Shown here in pieces: positions 28,852 through 39,317 of a stretch of 64,000 bases of DNA (position 1 is its first letter; every line of letters begins with the position of its first letter). A model generated the notes under the pieces. That model saw only the letters and a program-made list of their open reading frames with translations, was not told where the DNA came from and did not search any database. The position numbers and the translations under genes were made by a program. The stretch covers positions 248,001 through 312,000 of the forward strand of contig NZ_JAUEQY010000003.1 of assembly GCF_030406325.1 (NCBI RefSeq). The letters are read 5' to 3'. Source of the DNA: Actinomadura sp. DC4. GTDB lineage: Bacteria; Actinomycetota; Actinomycetes; Streptosporangiales; Streptosporangiaceae.

Positions 28852-30282
28852 ATGCCCTACGACGACCTGCGAAGCTTCCTCGACACCCTCGACAAGGAGG
28901 GCCAGCTCCTGCGGATCACCGACGAGGTGATGCCGGAGCCGGACATCGCCGCCGCCGCGAACGCCGCCCCGCGCCTGGGCGACGCGGCCCCCGCGCTCTA
29001 CTTCGACAACGTCGCCGGCTTCACCGACGCGAAGATCGCCATGAACGTGCACGGCTCGTGGGCCAACCACGCGCTCGCGCTGGGCCTGCCGAAGGAGACC
29101 GGCGCCAGGGAGCAGGTCGAGGAGTTCATCCGGCGCTGGGCGGACTTTCCGGTCAGGCCCGAGGTGCGCGAGAACCCGCCCTGGGCCGAGAACACCATGG
29201 AAGGCGACGACCTCGACGTCTTCTCGGTGCTCCCGCTGATCCGCCTCAACGACGGCGACGGCGGCTTCTACATCGACAAGGCGGCGGTCGTCTCCAGGGA
29301 CCCGGACGACCCGCTCGACAGCGGCGGGCAGAACCTCGGCGTCTACCGCATCGAGGTGAAGGGCAAGGCCAGGCTCGCCCTGCAGTCGGTGCCGATGCAC
29401 GACCTCGCCCAGCACCTGTGGAAGGCCGAGGAGAAGGGCGAGGACCTGCCCGTCGCCATCGCGATCGGCAACGACCCGGTGATCTCCATCGTCGCCGCCA
29501 CGCCGATGAAGTACGACGAGAACGAGTACGAGCTGGCCGGCGCCCTGCGCGGCGCTCCCGCCCCGATCGCCGAGGCGCCGCTCACCGGGCTGCCCGTGCC
29601 GTGGGGATCCGAGGTCGTCATCGAGGGCGTCATCGTGGGCCGCGAACGCGAGATCGAGGGCCCCTTCGGGGAGTTCACGGGCCACTACTCCGGCGGCCGC
29701 AGCCTGGCCGTCATCCGCATCGACAGGATCTCCCACCGTACGGACCCCGTCTTCGAGCACCTCTACCTCGGCATGCCCTGGACCGAGATCGACCACCTGA
29801 TGGCGGCCAACACCTGTGCGCCGCTGTACCAGCAGCTCAAGGCCGACTTTCCCGAGGTCCAGGCGGTCAACGCGACGTACACCCACGGCCTGGTCGTCAT
29901 CGTCTCGACGAAGAAGAGGTACGGGGGCTTCGCCAAGGCCGTGGGCATGCGCGTGCTGACCACCCCGCACGGCCTCGGATACGCGACCACCGTGATCGTG
30001 GTGGACGAGGACGTCAACCCCTTCGACCTGCCGCAGGTCATGTGGGCCCTGTCCACCAAGATGAACCCGGCCGGCGACCTGATCCACATCCCGAACCTGT
30101 CCGTGGTCGGACTCGACCCGGCCGCCCAGCCGCCCGGCATCGTCGACAAGCTCATCATCGACGCCACGACCCCGGTCTCCCCGGACGCCCGGGGCCACTA
30201 CAGCACGCAGGTCCACGACCTGCCCGAGACCGGCGCGTGGCTCGCCAGGCTCCACGAGCTCGCCGCCCGCCGCCCCGCCTGA
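28852..30282 (+). CDS. bsdC: UbiD-family non-oxidative hydroxyarylic acid decarboxylase, subunit C
   Basis: A 476-residue UbiD-type decarboxylase. Family blocks are LRSFLDTLDKEGQLLRI, the prFMN and metal binding region around 170-240 (including NLGVYRIEVKGKARLALQ), EGPFGEFTGHYSGGR with the catalytic Glu-Arg-Glu set expected nearby, and VVVDEDVNPFDLPQVMWAL. It would remove CO2 reversibly from 4-hydroxybenzoate, vanillate or a similar acid. It uses the prenylated FMN made by the product of the preceding gene. Ribosome site AAAGGTG precedes the ATG. Confidence 0.9.
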   Translation: MPYDDLRSFLDTLDKEGQLLRITDEVMPEPDIAAAANAAPRLGDAAPALYFDNVAGFTDAKIAMNVHGSWANHALALGLPKETGAREQVEEFIRRWADFPVRPEVRENPPWAENTMEGDDLDVFSVLPLIRLNDGDGGFYIDKAAVVSRDPDDPLDSGGQNLGVYRIEVKGKARLALQSVPMHDLAQHLWKAEEKGEDLPVAIAIGNDPVISIVAATPMKYDENEYELAGALRGAPAPIAEAPLTGLPVPWGSEVVIEGVIVGREREIEGPFGEFTGHYSGGRSLAVIRIDRISHRTDPVFEHLYLGMPWTEIDHLMAANTCAPLYQQLKADFPEVQAVNATYTHGLVVIVSTKKRYGGFAKAVGMRVLTTPHGLGYATTVIVVDEDVNPFDLPQVMWALSTKMNPAGDLIHIPNLSVVGLDPAAQPPGIVDKLIIDATTPVSPDARGHYSTQVHDLPETGAWLARLHELAARRPA

Positions 30283-30304
30283 CCCGACCGGAGGAACCGC
30301 CACC

Positions 30305-30556
30305 ATGGACGACACCACGATCTGCCCGCGCTGTGCGTACCGGATCGTCGAGGAGATCTTCTCCTCGCCCATCCCCGACGTCTGGGACGTCCTGCAGTGC
30401 CGGCAGTGCCACTACATGTGGCGTACGAGCGAGCCCGCCCGCCGTACCCGGCGCGACGCCTACCCGGAGGCGTTCCGGATGACCCTCGACGACATCGACG
30501 GCGCCTCCGAGATGCCTCCCGTCCCGCCGCTGCGGGCCGCCGCGCCGCCCTCCTAA
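30305..30556 (+). CDS. bsdD: Hydroxyarylic acid decarboxylase subunit D
   Basis: An 83-residue small subunit: CPRCAYRIVEEIFSSPIPDVWDVLQCRQCHYMWRTSEP, with two CxxC pairs likely binding zinc. This is the third component of the B. subtilis-type phenolic acid decarboxylase. It ends with a TAA overlapping the stop of the convergent dienelactone hydrolase gene. The gene order bsdBCD makes assignment firm despite its small size. Confidence 0.9.
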   Translation: MDDTTICPRCAYRIVEEIFSSPIPDVWDVLQCRQCHYMWRTSEPARRTRRDAYPEAFRMTLDDIDGASEMPPVPPLRAAAPPS

Positions 30557-31311
30557 CGCCGTTTCGCCTGGACGCGGTCCAGCAGCTCGAACAGGTTCGT
30601 CCAGTGCCGCCGCTCGCCGTCCTCGTCGTACGTGGACGTGTCCGACATCGTGTAGCCGTGCGGGGCGCCGTCGTACACCTCCGAGCGGTAGGTCACGCCG
30701 GCCGCGTCGAGCGCCGTCTCCAGCGTGGCGATCTGCTCCCGCGTCATCGACGGGTCCTCGTCGGCGTGCCCGAGGTAGACCTCGCCGGTGATCTCGCCGA
30801 CCCGCAGGTGCGGGCTGTCCGGCTGGTCGGTGACGAGCCGTCCTCCGTGGAAGCACGCCGCCCCCGCGATGCGCCCGGGATAGGCCTCGATAGCGCGCAG
30901 CGCGTTCATCGCGCCCATGCAGTACCCGGTGATCACCACGGGCCCGGGGTCGACGCCGTCCTGGGCGGCGAGGAAGTCCAGGTACGCCTCGGTGTCGCCG
31001 ACGATCGCCGCCGGGGTCAGGCCGCCGGCCAGCTTCATGACCTGCTGGATGGTCTTCTCCCGCTGCTCGGGCTCACGGAGCCGCGACGTGTCGAACAGCG
31101 GCGCGCGCCCGGACCGGTAGAACAGGTTCGGCACGAGCACCGCGTACCCGCGCTCGGCGATCCGGTCGGCCATCTCCTCCAGCCGCGGCCGCAGGCCGAA
31201 CCCGTCCTGGAACATCAGCACCCCGGCGTACGGTCCCTCGCCGTCGGGCCGGACCAGGTACGCGTCGGCGGTCCCGTCCTGAGCGGGAACATCGACCATC
31301 GTCTTGCGCAT
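30553..31311 (-). CDS. Dienelactone hydrolase family protein
   Basis: A 252-residue alpha/beta hydrolase of the DLH family. The nucleophile is the Cys of GYCMGA near residue 124, with a predicted Asp in LGHADEDPSM and the catalytic His in YDGAPHGYT. It would open lactones or cleave esters in aromatic degradation. It is convergent with bsdD, so a functional link to the decarboxylase is possible but positional only. ATG at 31311. Confidence 0.85.
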   Translation of the reverse strand: MRKTMVDVPAQDGTADAYLVRPDGEGPYAGVLMFQDGFGLRPRLEEMADRIAERGYAVLVPNLFYRSGRAPLFDTSRLREPEQREKTIQQVMKLAGGLTPAAIVGDTEAYLDFLAAQDGVDPGPVVITGYCMGAMNALRAIEAYPGRIAGAACFHGGRLVTDQPDSPHLRVGEITGEVYLGHADEDPSMTREQIATLETALDAAGVTYRSEVYDGAPHGYTMSDTSTYDEDGERRHWTNLFELLDRVQAKRR

Positions 31312-31450
31312 GCAAACGCCTCCAGCGTGCGTCTTCGGTCGCCGTCGACGGCGCCGGTCTCCGTCGGATAACGGAAGCGCTCTGTAACGTATCGGGCGCT
31401 TCGTCCGGGCGTACGGTCACCTCGACATCGAGCGGATCCAGGGGGGAACC

Positions 31451-32573
31451 GTGAGTTTCGAGCCGGTGAGCCCCGGCGTCGCCGAGGCGATGGACGGGCC
31501 GGGCGGACGCCCGGAACCTCCGTCGCGAGGCAGGAGAAGACGTGTCCTCGCCGTGGCCTGCGGCCTCGCCGGGATCACCCTGGTGGTGACCGTCGTCCGC
31601 CTGACCGGCGGGGACCCGGAGAAGGCGTACGGCAGGGCGGCGCGCGAGGCGGGCGGCGCGCTCACGAAGGCGCCCGCCCTGTCCCTCGACGGCACGTACG
31701 GCGGAGGCCCGGCGACGTTCACGGTCGGCGGCGCCGGCACGGCTCGCGGCTCGTACGCGGCCGGCGGCGAGCAGGTGAGCCGGGTCGACATCGACGCCAC
31801 CACCTACCTCAGGGCCGGGACGAACTTCTGGAAGGCCCACGGCGAGTCGCCCGCGATCGCCGACGAGGCCGGCGGCCGGTGGGCCAAGGCGCCGGACGGC
31901 TACGCAGAGCTGGGCCTGAGCAGCCTTTCCCCCGAACACCTCGGGCAGAACCTGCTGGACCCGGGCACCGTGCTCGCCCCGGCGAGGACATCGCTGAACG
32001 GCGTCGGGGCCATCCGTCTCACCGCCGCCGGGCTGACGTACTTCGTCTCCGCGAAGGCACCACACCGCGTCCTGCGGGTGCAGGGCCGTACGGTCAGCAA
32101 CACGTTCTCCTTCGACCTCGCGCCGCTCCGGGAGACGACCGCGTTCTTCGCGGCGCTGCGCAAGGACGTTCGCGGACCTCCAGGACGCCTACAACCCCAA
32201 CGTCATCTTCGAGCCGACCGGCGGGAAACCCCGGTTCAGCGCGTGCGGTCCGGCGGGGTGCACGGTCAGCGGCAAGGTGCAGCCGGACGCGTGGGGCGGT
32301 TCGGGAGCGATCCACGTCGTCACGACCGTGGACTTCCGCGAGGCCTCCGGCCGCGTCGTCTCCCGGTGTACGGACTCGGCCATGGCCACGTCCAAGCTCC
32401 CGGTCGCGTTCTCCTGCCGGACGGGCGGGAGCGCGTGGACGTCCTGGTACCGCTCACACGGCGGGCGCTTCCGGATCCAGGCGACGCCGACGTTCGCCGG
32501 CACGGTGAACTCCGCGCGAGACGTCTCCCACCTGCTCCTCCTCCTGGACCAGGAGGAGGAGCAGACGAGCTGA
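31451..32573 (+). pseudogene. Membrane-anchored extracytoplasmic protein gene broken by a frameshift
   Basis: Unknown family. The first frame (GTG 31451) codes a cytoplasmic basic leader, one membrane helix (VLAVACGLAGITLVVTVVRL, residues about 33-52), and a beta-rich extracellular domain to LRKD at 32167. The sense then moves by +1: from 32169 the other frame reads FADLQDAYNPNVIFEP and continues with paired Cys (FSACGPAGCTVSG, SRCTDS, FSCRTG) to a TGA at 32571-32573. In the original frame the sequence past 32167 becomes Arg/Pro-rich nonsense. One extra base (or two missing) at 32168-32172 explains it. A sequencing error or a real inactivation are both possible. Confidence 0.7.
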
Positions 32574-32612
32574 CGCGCCGGGGCGGGCGGTCCCCGGCGC
32601 GTCAGGTGGAGG

Positions 32613-34043
32613 TCAGGCCTCGATGTTGGACATCACGTGCTTGACGCGGGTGTAGTCCTCGAAGCCGTACATCGACAGGTCCTTGCCGTGGCCGGAGTGC
32701 TTGAAGCCGCCGTGCGGCATCTCGGCGACGAGCGGGATGTGGGTGTTGATCCACACGCAGCCGAAGTCGAGGCGCTTGGCCATCCGCATCGCGCGGCCGT
32801 GGTCGCGGGTCCAGACCGAGGAGGCGAGGCCGTAGCGCACGCCGTTGGCCCAGCGGACCGCCTCGTCCTCGTCGGAGAACCTCTGCACCGTGATGACCGG
32901 GCCGAAGATCTCGTCCTGGACCGCCTCGTCGTCCTGCCGCAGGCCGGACACGACCGTGGGTGAGTAGAAGTAGCCCTGCTCACGGGCGCGCGAGCCGCCG
33001 GCGCGCACGGACGCGTGCGACGGCAGCCGGTCGATGATGCCGCTCACGCGGTCGAACTGGTTCGCGTTGTTCAGCGGGCCGTACAGCACGTCCTCGTCGT
33101 CCGGCAGGCCGGTCTTGGTCGCGGCGGCGACCTCGGCCAGGGCCGCGGCGAAGTCGTCGTGCACACCGGGACCGGCGAGGACGCGGGTCGCGGCGGTGCA
33201 GTCCTGGCCCGCGTTGAAGTAGCCGGCCTCGGCGATGGCCGCGGCGGCGGCCTCGACGTCCGCGTCGTCGAAGACGACGACCGGCGCCTTGCCGCCGAGC
33301 TCCAGGTGGATGTTCTTCAGGTCGTTGGCGGCCGACCGCGCCACCTCGATGCCCGCGCGCACCGAACCGGTGATCGAGACCATCTGCGGCGTCGGGTGCT
33401 CCACGAGCAGGCGGCCCGTGTCACGGTCGCCGCAGACGACGTTGAACACGCCCGGCGGCAGGAACTCCGCCGCGATCTCGGCCATCAGCGACGTCGTGGC
33501 CGGGGTCGTGTCCGAGGGTTTGATCACGACGGCGTTGCCCGCCGCGATCGCCGGGGCGAACTTCCACACCGCCATCATCATCGGGTAGTTCCACGGCGTG
33601 ACCTGCGCGCACACCCCGATCGGCTCACGCCGGACCATCGAGGTGTGGCCGGCCATGTACTCCCCCGCCGACCGGCCCTCCAAGACGCGCGCGGCGCCGG
33701 CGAAGAAACGGAGCTGGTCGAGCATCAGAGGGATCTCCTCCGACGCCGTCAGGCCGAGCGGCTTGCCGGTGTTCTCCGACTCCAGCGCGACGAGCTCGTC
33801 GGCGCGGGCCTCGAAGGCGTCCGCGATGCGCAGCAGCGCGAGCTGGCGCTCGCCCGGCGTCGTGTCGCGCCAGCCCTCGAAGGCGGAGGCCGCGGCGGAG
33901 AACGCCGTGTCGACGTCGGCCTGGCCCGAGACCGGGGCGGTGCCGAACACCTCACCCGTGACCGGGCTGATCAGGTCGGCGGTACGACCGTCGGTGGCGT
34001 CCGAATGCGAGCCGTTGACGAAGTTTCGGACGGTGCGCTTCAT
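32613..34043 (-). CDS. Aldehyde dehydrogenase, gamma-aminobutyraldehyde dehydrogenase-like
   Basis: A 476-residue NAD(P)-dependent aldehyde dehydrogenase. The signature [12 protein letters not shown] with catalytic Glu, the nucleophile Cys in [12 protein letters not shown] and the NAD-binding PWNYP and GS-rich SITGSVRAG are intact. YdcW/PatD-type enzymes oxidise 4-aminobutanal to GABA in putrescine use. It is the last gene of the polyamine-type transporter operon, 11 bases after the second permease gene, which fits that role well. Confidence 0.85.
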   Translation of the reverse strand: MKRTVRNFVNGSHSDATDGRTADLISPVTGEVFGTAPVSGQADVDTAFSAAASAFEGWRDTTPGERQLALLRIADAFEARADELVALESENTGKPLGLTASEEIPLMLDQLRFFAGAARVLEGRSAGEYMAGHTSMVRREPIGVCAQVTPWNYPMMMAVWKFAPAIAAGNAVVIKPSDTTPATTSLMAEIAAEFLPPGVFNVVCGDRDTGRLLVEHPTPQMVSITGSVRAGIEVARSAANDLKNIHLELGGKAPVVVFDDADVEAAAAAIAEAGYFNAGQDCTAATRVLAGPGVHDDFAAALAEVAAATKTGLPDDEDVLYGPLNNANQFDRVSGIIDRLPSHASVRAGGSRAREQGYFYSPTVVSGLRQDDEAVQDEIFGPVITVQRFSDEDEAVRWANGVRYGLASSVWTRDHGRAMRMAKRLDFGCVWINTHIPLVAEMPHGGFKHSGHGKDLSMYGFEDYTRVKHVMSNIEA

Positions 34044-34053
34044 TGCGTCCTCC

Positions 34054-34860
34054 TCAGATGGCGCGGGTGTCTCCGGAGATGCGCTGGGCGATGTAGACGG
34101 GCACCACCGAGAGCACGATGAGTGCGGCGGCCACCACGTTGACGATGGGCGCCTGGTTGGGCCGGAAAAGGTTGTCGAAGATCCAGATGGGCAGCGTCTC
34201 CACGCCCGCGCCGGACGTGAAGGTGGTCACGATGATCTCGTCGAACGAGAGCGCGAACGACAGCAGGCCACCGGCGAGCAGCGCGGAACGGAGCAGCGGA
34301 AACGTAACGTACCTGAACGTCTGGAACGTGTCCGCGCCGAGGTCGGCCGAGGCCTCCTCGGTACTGGTGCCCATCCGCCGCAGCCGGGCCAGCACGTTGT
34401 TGTAAATGGTGACGATGCAGAAGGTCGCGTGCCCGACCACGACGGTGAACAGGCCGAGCTGGATGCCGAGCGGCGCCAGCACCGTACGGAAGGCGTTGTT
34501 GAGCGCGATGCCGGTCACGATGCCGGGCAGCGCGATCGGCAGGATGACCAGCAGCGACACGGTCTCCCGGCCGAAGAACCGGTAGCGCTGCACGGCGAAG
34601 GCCGCCATCGTGCCGAGTACGCAGGCGACCGCCGTGGCGCCGAGCCCGGCCTTCACCGATGTCCACAGCGCCGAGCGCACGCCGCCGTTCTGCCACGCGC
34701 GCGTCCACCACTCGCCGGTCAGGTGCGTCGGCGGCCAGGCGAACGTCTTGTCCGCGTTGAAGGAGTTGATGAGCACGACGAACAGCGGCACGTAGATGAC
34801 GGCGAGCCCGAGGATCATCGCCACGCGCAGGGCGATGCGGGCTCCTCGCGAGAGACTCAC
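34054..34860 (-). CDS. Polyamine-type ABC transporter permease (PotC-like)
   Basis: A 268-residue permease with about six membrane helices. The ATPase-contact EAA loop reads [30 protein letters not shown], and [13 protein letters not shown] follows. It pairs with the neighbouring PotB-like permease. GTG start at 34860 overlaps the preceding stop by four bases (GTGA), a sign of coupled translation. Confidence 0.9.
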   Translation of the reverse strand: MSLSRGARIALRVAMILGLAVIYVPLFVVLINSFNADKTFAWPPTHLTGEWWTRAWQNGGVRSALWTSVKAGLGATAVACVLGTMAAFAVQRYRFFGRETVSLLVILPIALPGIVTGIALNNAFRTVLAPLGIQLGLFTVVVGHATFCIVTIYNNVLARLRRMGTSTEEASADLGADTFQTFRYVTFPLLRSALLAGGLLSFALSFDEIIVTTFTSGAGVETLPIWIFDNLFRPNQAPIVNVVAAALIVLSVVPVYIAQRISGDTRAI

Positions 34861-35747
34861 AAGTTCTCCAGGGCGCCGGTGCGGCGGACCGCGAGCAGAT
34901 AGATGACCATGACCGCGACCGGCACGGTCGCGACGGCCGCGGCGAACGGCAGGTTGTTCGCGGTGCCGACGTTGTCGTAGACCACGTTGCCGATGAGCTG
35001 GCTGCGGCCACCGACGATCTTCACCGCGATGTAGTCGCCGAGGGACAGCGAGAACGTGAAGATCGATCCGGCGACGACCGCCGGGAAGGCGAGCGGCCAC
35101 ACGACCGTGCGGAAGCTGCGGAACGAGTGCGCGCCCAGGTCTCCCGCCGCGTCGAGCAGGGAGTTCGGCAGCCGCTCCAGCCCTGCGTAGACGGGCAGGA
35201 TCATGTACGGCAGCCAGAGGTAGGCCAGCGTCACGATGGTCGCCGGCAGGCCGTACCCCGGGCCGTGGCCGCCGACCGGGCTGAGGAACCAGTCGAGCAC
35301 GCCGGAGCCGGAGAACATGATCCGCCAGGCGTACGCCTTGACGAGGTAGCCCGCCCACAGCGGCGTGAGCACGGCGATGACCAGCCAGCGCTGGGCGCGC
35401 GGCGAGGCGACCTTGGCCATGTAGAACGCCATCGGGAAGGCCACGACGCTGTCGATGACCGTCACCGCCACCGCGACGCCGACGCTTCGCAGCGTGATCG
35501 TCCGGTAGACGCTCTGGTTCACGAGGTCCTGGAAGTTGCCCAGGTCGAAGACCTTGACCACGTCGCCGGTGAACTCGTTCGTGGTCCAGAACGCGGTGAC
35601 GAACAGCGCCGCGAGCGAGCCGAGGTAGGCCACGACGAGCCACAGCAGTGGCGCGGACAGCAGTCCGGCGAGCCGGATCCAGGGCCGCCGGTGGAACAGC
35701 CCGGCGAGCCGGCGAACCGGCCCGCCGGGCGAGGTGATGCCAGCCAT
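34857..35747 (-). CDS. Polyamine-type ABC transporter permease (PotB-like)
   Basis: A 296-residue permease with about six membrane helices. The EAA loop is LDAAGDLGAHSFRSFRTVVWPLAFPAVVAG, followed by FTFSLSLGDYIAV. The ATG at 35747 was chosen; frames upstream of it overlap the binding protein gene in the wrong register. It forms the membrane channel with the PotC-like subunit. Confidence 0.9.
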   Translation of the reverse strand: MAGITSPGGPVRRLAGLFHRRPWIRLAGLLSAPLLWLVVAYLGSLAALFVTAFWTTNEFTGDVVKVFDLGNFQDLVNQSVYRTITLRSVGVAVAVTVIDSVVAFPMAFYMAKVASPRAQRWLVIAVLTPLWAGYLVKAYAWRIMFSGSGVLDWFLSPVGGHGPGYGLPATIVTLAYLWLPYMILPVYAGLERLPNSLLDAAGDLGAHSFRSFRTVVWPLAFPAVVAGSIFTFSLSLGDYIAVKIVGGRSQLIGNVVYDNVGTANNLPFAAAVATVPVAVMVIYLLAVRRTGALENL

Positions 35748-35757
35748 CAGATGGTCA

Positions 35758-36963
35758 TCAGCCCTTGATCTGGGTCCAGGCCTGCGTCCACTTGGCGTAG
35801 TCGACGCACTTGACGTTCTTGCGACCGTCGAGGCACTGGGAGATCGGGGTGTTCCAGTAGTGGACCTTGGTCCAGTACGGCTCGTCCGCGGCGTGGTAGG
35901 TGTCGCAGAACGTCTTGTCACTCGTCAGCGCGCACGCCTTGCTGTTGGACGGCGCCTCGCCGAACCACTCGGCGACCTGGGCGTTCGCCTTCGGCGAGAC
36001 GATCCAGTCCATCCACTTGTACGCGCAGTTCGGGTGCTGGGCCTTGGCCGCGACCATCCAGGTGTCCGACCAGCCGGTCGAACCCTCGGCCGGCAGGATC
36101 GTCTTGACCGGCGCCTTGTCGGCGGTCAGTCCGTTCGCGATCACCTGCCAGGTGGTGCCGAGGACGGTGTCGCCGCTCTTGAAGGACTGCTGGGACTTGA
36201 GGTAGTCCGACCAGTACTCACCGATGTTGTTCTTCTGCTGCTTGAGCAGGTTGACCGACGCGTCGAACTGCTTCTGGTCCAGCGCGTACGGGTCCTTGAT
36301 GCCGAGGTTCGGCTGCGTGGCCGACAGGTACAGCGCCGCGTCGGCGATGTAGATCGGCGAGTCGTACGCGGTGATGTGGCCCTTGTAAGGGGAGTTCGCG
36401 TCGAAGACCGCGCCCCAGGAGGTCGGGGCGGGCTTGACCTTGTCGGTCCGCCACATCAGCAGGTTGGCGCCGCGGCCGTGCGGGATGCCGTAGGCCACGC
36501 CGTTGACGGAGTTCCAGGGCTTCATCTTCAGGTCGGGGAAGATGTCCTTGTAGTTGGGCACGAGGTTCGTGTTGACCGGCGCGACCGAGCCGCCGGCGAT
36601 GAGCCGCAGCGACGCGTCGCCCGATGCCGACACGGCGTCGTACTGCCCGGTCTTCATCAGGTTGACCATCTCGTCGGACGTGCCGGCGACCTTGGTGTTG
36701 ACCTTGCAGCCGGTCGCCTTCTCGAACGGGTGGACCCAGTCGACCGTCTTGTCGTTCGAGCCGTCCTCGGCATAGCCCGCCCAGGCTACGAGGTTGACCT
36801 GGCCTTCGCCCTGGCCGAGGGTCTGCAACGCGGAGATCTTCGGTGGCGTGAAGCCGGCGTCGCTGCCGCCACTGCTCTTCGAGGTGCCGCTGTCGTTGCC
36901 GCAACCGGCGGCGAGCAGTGCGACGGCTGCCATCGCGATGACCGCGAGGCGCGTGGACCGCAT
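35758..36963 (-). CDS. Spermidine/putrescine-type substrate-binding lipoprotein, copy 1
   Basis: A 401-residue extracellular binding protein. A lipoprotein signal ends with lipobox LLAAGC, then a Ser/Gly-rich linker. VNLVAWAGYAEDGSNDKTVDWVHPFEKATGCKV starts the PotD-like fold. The ATG at 36963 has GGAG at good distance; a start 15 bases upstream is less likely. About 60 percent of positions look shared with the second lipoprotein of the operon, including [13 protein letters not shown] and CAYKWMDWI-like blocks. It captures a polyamine-like substrate. Confidence 0.85.
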   Translation of the reverse strand: MRSTRLAVIAMAAVALLAAGCGNDSGTSKSSGGSDAGFTPPKISALQTLGQGEGQVNLVAWAGYAEDGSNDKTVDWVHPFEKATGCKVNTKVAGTSDEMVNLMKTGQYDAVSASGDASLRLIAGGSVAPVNTNLVPNYKDIFPDLKMKPWNSVNGVAYGIPHGRGANLLMWRTDKVKPAPTSWGAVFDANSPYKGHITAYDSPIYIADAALYLSATQPNLGIKDPYALDQKQFDASVNLLKQQKNNIGEYWSDYLKSQQSFKSGDTVLGTTWQVIANGLTADKAPVKTILPAEGSTGWSDTWMVAAKAQHPNCAYKWMDWIVSPKANAQVAEWFGEAPSNSKACALTSDKTFCDTYHAADEPYWTKVHYWNTPISQCLDGRKNVKCVDYAKWTQAWTQIKG

Positions 36964-37046
36964 GGGGACTCCGATCAAAAAATGGGGGTATCGGATGAGG
37001 GTTCTTCCGGTGGACGCCGCGATGAGGGGACCGCGGCGTGACGGTC

Positions 37047-37065
37047 GGCCGGTCAGAGACCGGCC
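37047..37065. repeat. Perfect hairpin between the ATPase and binding-protein genes
   Basis: GGCCGGTC AGA GACCGGCC is a perfect 8-bp stem with a 3-base loop. It lies 15 bases past the ATPase stop and about 85 bases before the next start on the minus strand. It could be a partial terminator or an RNA-stability element that sets the ratio of binding protein to ATPase within the operon. Confidence 0.5.
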
Positions 37066-37080
37066 GGTGTCACATCGGGG

Positions 37081-38136
37081 TCACATCGGACCGGTGATGG
37101 AGAATTCGTGCTCCCGCCGCCATGCGAGCCTGACCCGGGCGTCGCGCAGCTTGAGCACGTCCATCGAAGAGGCCTGCAAGTTCTGCTGCATGGCCACCAG
37201 CCGGCCACCCGCGTCGAGGTCCACGACGAATCGGGTGGCCGCCCCCGCGTAGACGACCTCCGCGACGGTACCTACCGCGGAGTGGTCGCCTTCGGGCAGT
37301 TCCGCGTCGAGTTCGGTGTCGACGCGGAGCTTTTCCGGGCGGACGCTGTAGACGCCCTCCCGGCCGAGAATGGAGAGGGCCGCTTCGCCCTCGATGAGGT
37401 TGGAGGTGCCGACGAACCCGGCCACGAACGCCGAGGCCGGCTGTTCGTACACCTCCGCGGGCGTCCCGATCTGCTCGATCCGGCCCGCGTTGAACACCGC
37501 GATCCGGTCGCTCATCGTGAGCGCCTCCTCCTGGTCGTGCGTGACGAACAGGAACGTGATGCCGATCTGGCGCTGGATGGCCTTCAGCTCGACCTGCATC
37601 TCCTCGCGGAGCTTGAGGTCGAGGGCGCCGAGCGGCTCGTCCAGGAGCAGCACCTTGGGCCGGTTGACCAGCGCGCGGGCGAGGGCGACGCGCTGCCGCT
37701 GCCCGCCGGACAGCTGGCCCGGCTTGCGCTTGTCATAGCCCTCGAGGCGTACGGTCGCCAGCGCCCGGAGCGCGCGTTCGCGGCGCTCCTTCGCGGGGAC
37801 CTTCTTGACCTTGAGGCCGTACTCCACGTTGGCGAGCACGTTCATGTGCGGGAACAGCGCGTAGTCCTGGAAGACCGTGTTCACGTCACGGTCGAAGGGC
37901 GCCTGGCGGGTGACGTCGCGGCCGCCGAGGCGCACGTGGCCCTCGGTCGGCGTCTCGAACCCGGCGATCATCCGCAGCACGGTCGTCTTGCCGGAGCCGG
38001 ACGGGCCGAGCATCGCGAAGAACTCTCCGTCGCGTACGTCCAGGTCCACGTTGTCCACGGCGGTGACGTCGCCGAAGGTCTTGCGGACCCCGCGCAGGCT
38101 CACGGCCGACGCCCCGCCGCTGTCCTCAATCTTCAT
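37081..38136 (-). CDS. Polyamine-type ABC transporter ATPase (PotA-like)
   Basis: A 351-residue ATPase. Walker A (GPSGSGKTT) near residue 46, signature ([15 protein letters not shown]), Walker B ([12 protein letters not shown]) and switch His ([11 protein letters not shown]) are intact. A C-terminal TOBE domain (about 280-345) is typical of PotA/FbpC importers. The ATG at 38136 was chosen over a longer frame. It sits between two binding-protein genes. Confidence 0.9.
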   Translation of the reverse strand: MKIEDSGGASAVSLRGVRKTFGDVTAVDNVDLDVRDGEFFAMLGPSGSGKTTVLRMIAGFETPTEGHVRLGGRDVTRQAPFDRDVNTVFQDYALFPHMNVLANVEYGLKVKKVPAKERRERALRALATVRLEGYDKRKPGQLSGGQRQRVALARALVNRPKVLLLDEPLGALDLKLREEMQVELKAIQRQIGITFLFVTHDQEEALTMSDRIAVFNAGRIEQIGTPAEVYEQPASAFVAGFVGTSNLIEGEAALSILGREGVYSVRPEKLRVDTELDAELPEGDHSAVGTVAEVVYAGAATRFVVDLDAGGRLVAMQQNLQASSMDVLKLRDARVRLAWRREHEFSITGPM

Positions 38137-38144
38137 TGTGCTGC

Positions 38145-39317
38145 TCAACCCTTGATCTGCGACCAGAGCTCGGTCCATTTGGAGTAGTCCACGCAGACGG
38201 CGCCGCGAGAGTCGCCGCAGTCCGCCACCGGAGTCTTCCAGAAGGCCAGACGCCGGTAGAAGTCGACGTCACCGACGTGGAACTGCGAGCAGAACCCCTT
38301 CGCGGCGTACTGGCACGCCTTGGGGTTGGCCGGCGCCTCGCCGAACCACTGGGCCACCGCGGCCTGGATCTTCGGCTCGCTGATCCAGTTCATCCACTTG
38401 TACATGCAGTTCGGGTGCTCGGCGCGGGTGGCGATCATCCACGTGTCCGACCAGCCGGTCGCGCCCTCCTGCGGGATCGTCGTCGCGATCGGCGCGCCCT
38501 CGGACTTGGCGAGCTGGGCGGTCACCTGCCAGGCGGTGCCCGCGTAGTTGTCACCCGCCTTGAACGACTGGATCTCGTCCAGGTAGTTCGACCAGTACTG
38601 GTTGACGTTGGGCCGCTGCTGCTTCAGCAGGTCGATGGCCGCGTCGAACTGCTCCTGCGTCAGCTCGTACACGTCGGTGATCTTCAGGTCCGGACGGTGC
38701 GACTTGAGGTAGAGCGCGGCGTCGGCGATGTAGATCGGGGAGTCGTAGTCGACGACGTGGTCCGCTGCCGCGGACTTCTTGTCCCAGACGATGCTCCACG
38801 AGGTGGGCTTCTGCGGGATCTTGTCGGTGCGGTAGGTGAGGTAGTTGGCCCCGTAACCGTGCGGCATGCCGTACATCTGGCCCTTGACCGAGTTGTACGG
38901 CTGGTCCCGCAGGTACGGCGCGACGTCGCCGTAGTTGCGGAGCAGATTCGTGTTCACCGGGGCGACCGTGCCGCTGTAGATGAGCCGCAGCGAGGCGTCG
39001 CCGGAGGCCGAGACGCCGTCGTACTGGCCGGAGTTCATCAGCGCGACCATCGAGTCGGACGTGTCGGCGACCTTTGCGTTGACCCGGCAGCCGGTCCTGC
39101 GCTGGAAGCCATGGACCCAGTCGACGGTCGGGTCCGTCGACCCGTTCTCGGCGTAGCCCGCCCAGATGACGAGGTTGAGGGTGCCTTCGGAGGCCCCGAT
39201 CTCCTGTTGGGCGTTGAGCCGTGGCGCCGACGCCTGCTTGCCTTCCGAACCGCCGGCGCCGCAGGCGCCGACGGCCAGGATGAGTGCAGCCGCGCAGGCG
39301 AGCCTCGTCAGTCTCAT
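38145..39317 (-). CDS. Spermidine/putrescine-type substrate-binding lipoprotein, copy 2
   Basis: A 390-residue lipoprotein, paralogous to the other one in this operon. Lipobox VGAC around residue 19, then [32 protein letters not shown]-terminal [26 protein letters not shown]-like residues and [10 protein letters not shown] match copy 1 closely. Two binding proteins for one permease pair suggest two substrates or affinities. It ends 9 bases before the ATPase gene and its ATG overlaps the upstream CbiX-like stop. Confidence 0.85.
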   Translation of the reverse strand: MRLTRLACAAALILAVGACGAGGSEGKQASAPRLNAQQEIGASEGTLNLVIWAGYAENGSTDPTVDWVHGFQRRTGCRVNAKVADTSDSMVALMNSGQYDGVSASGDASLRLIYSGTVAPVNTNLLRNYGDVAPYLRDQPYNSVKGQMYGMPHGYGANYLTYRTDKIPQKPTSWSIVWDKKSAAADHVVDYDSPIYIADAALYLKSHRPDLKITDVYELTQEQFDAAIDLLKQQRPNVNQYWSNYLDEIQSFKAGDNYAGTAWQVTAQLAKSEGAPIATTIPQEGATGWSDTWMIATRAEHPNCMYKWMNWISEPKIQAAVAQWFGEAPANPKACQYAAKGFCSQFHVGDVDFYRRLAFWKTPVADCGDSRGAVCVDYSKWTELWSQIKG

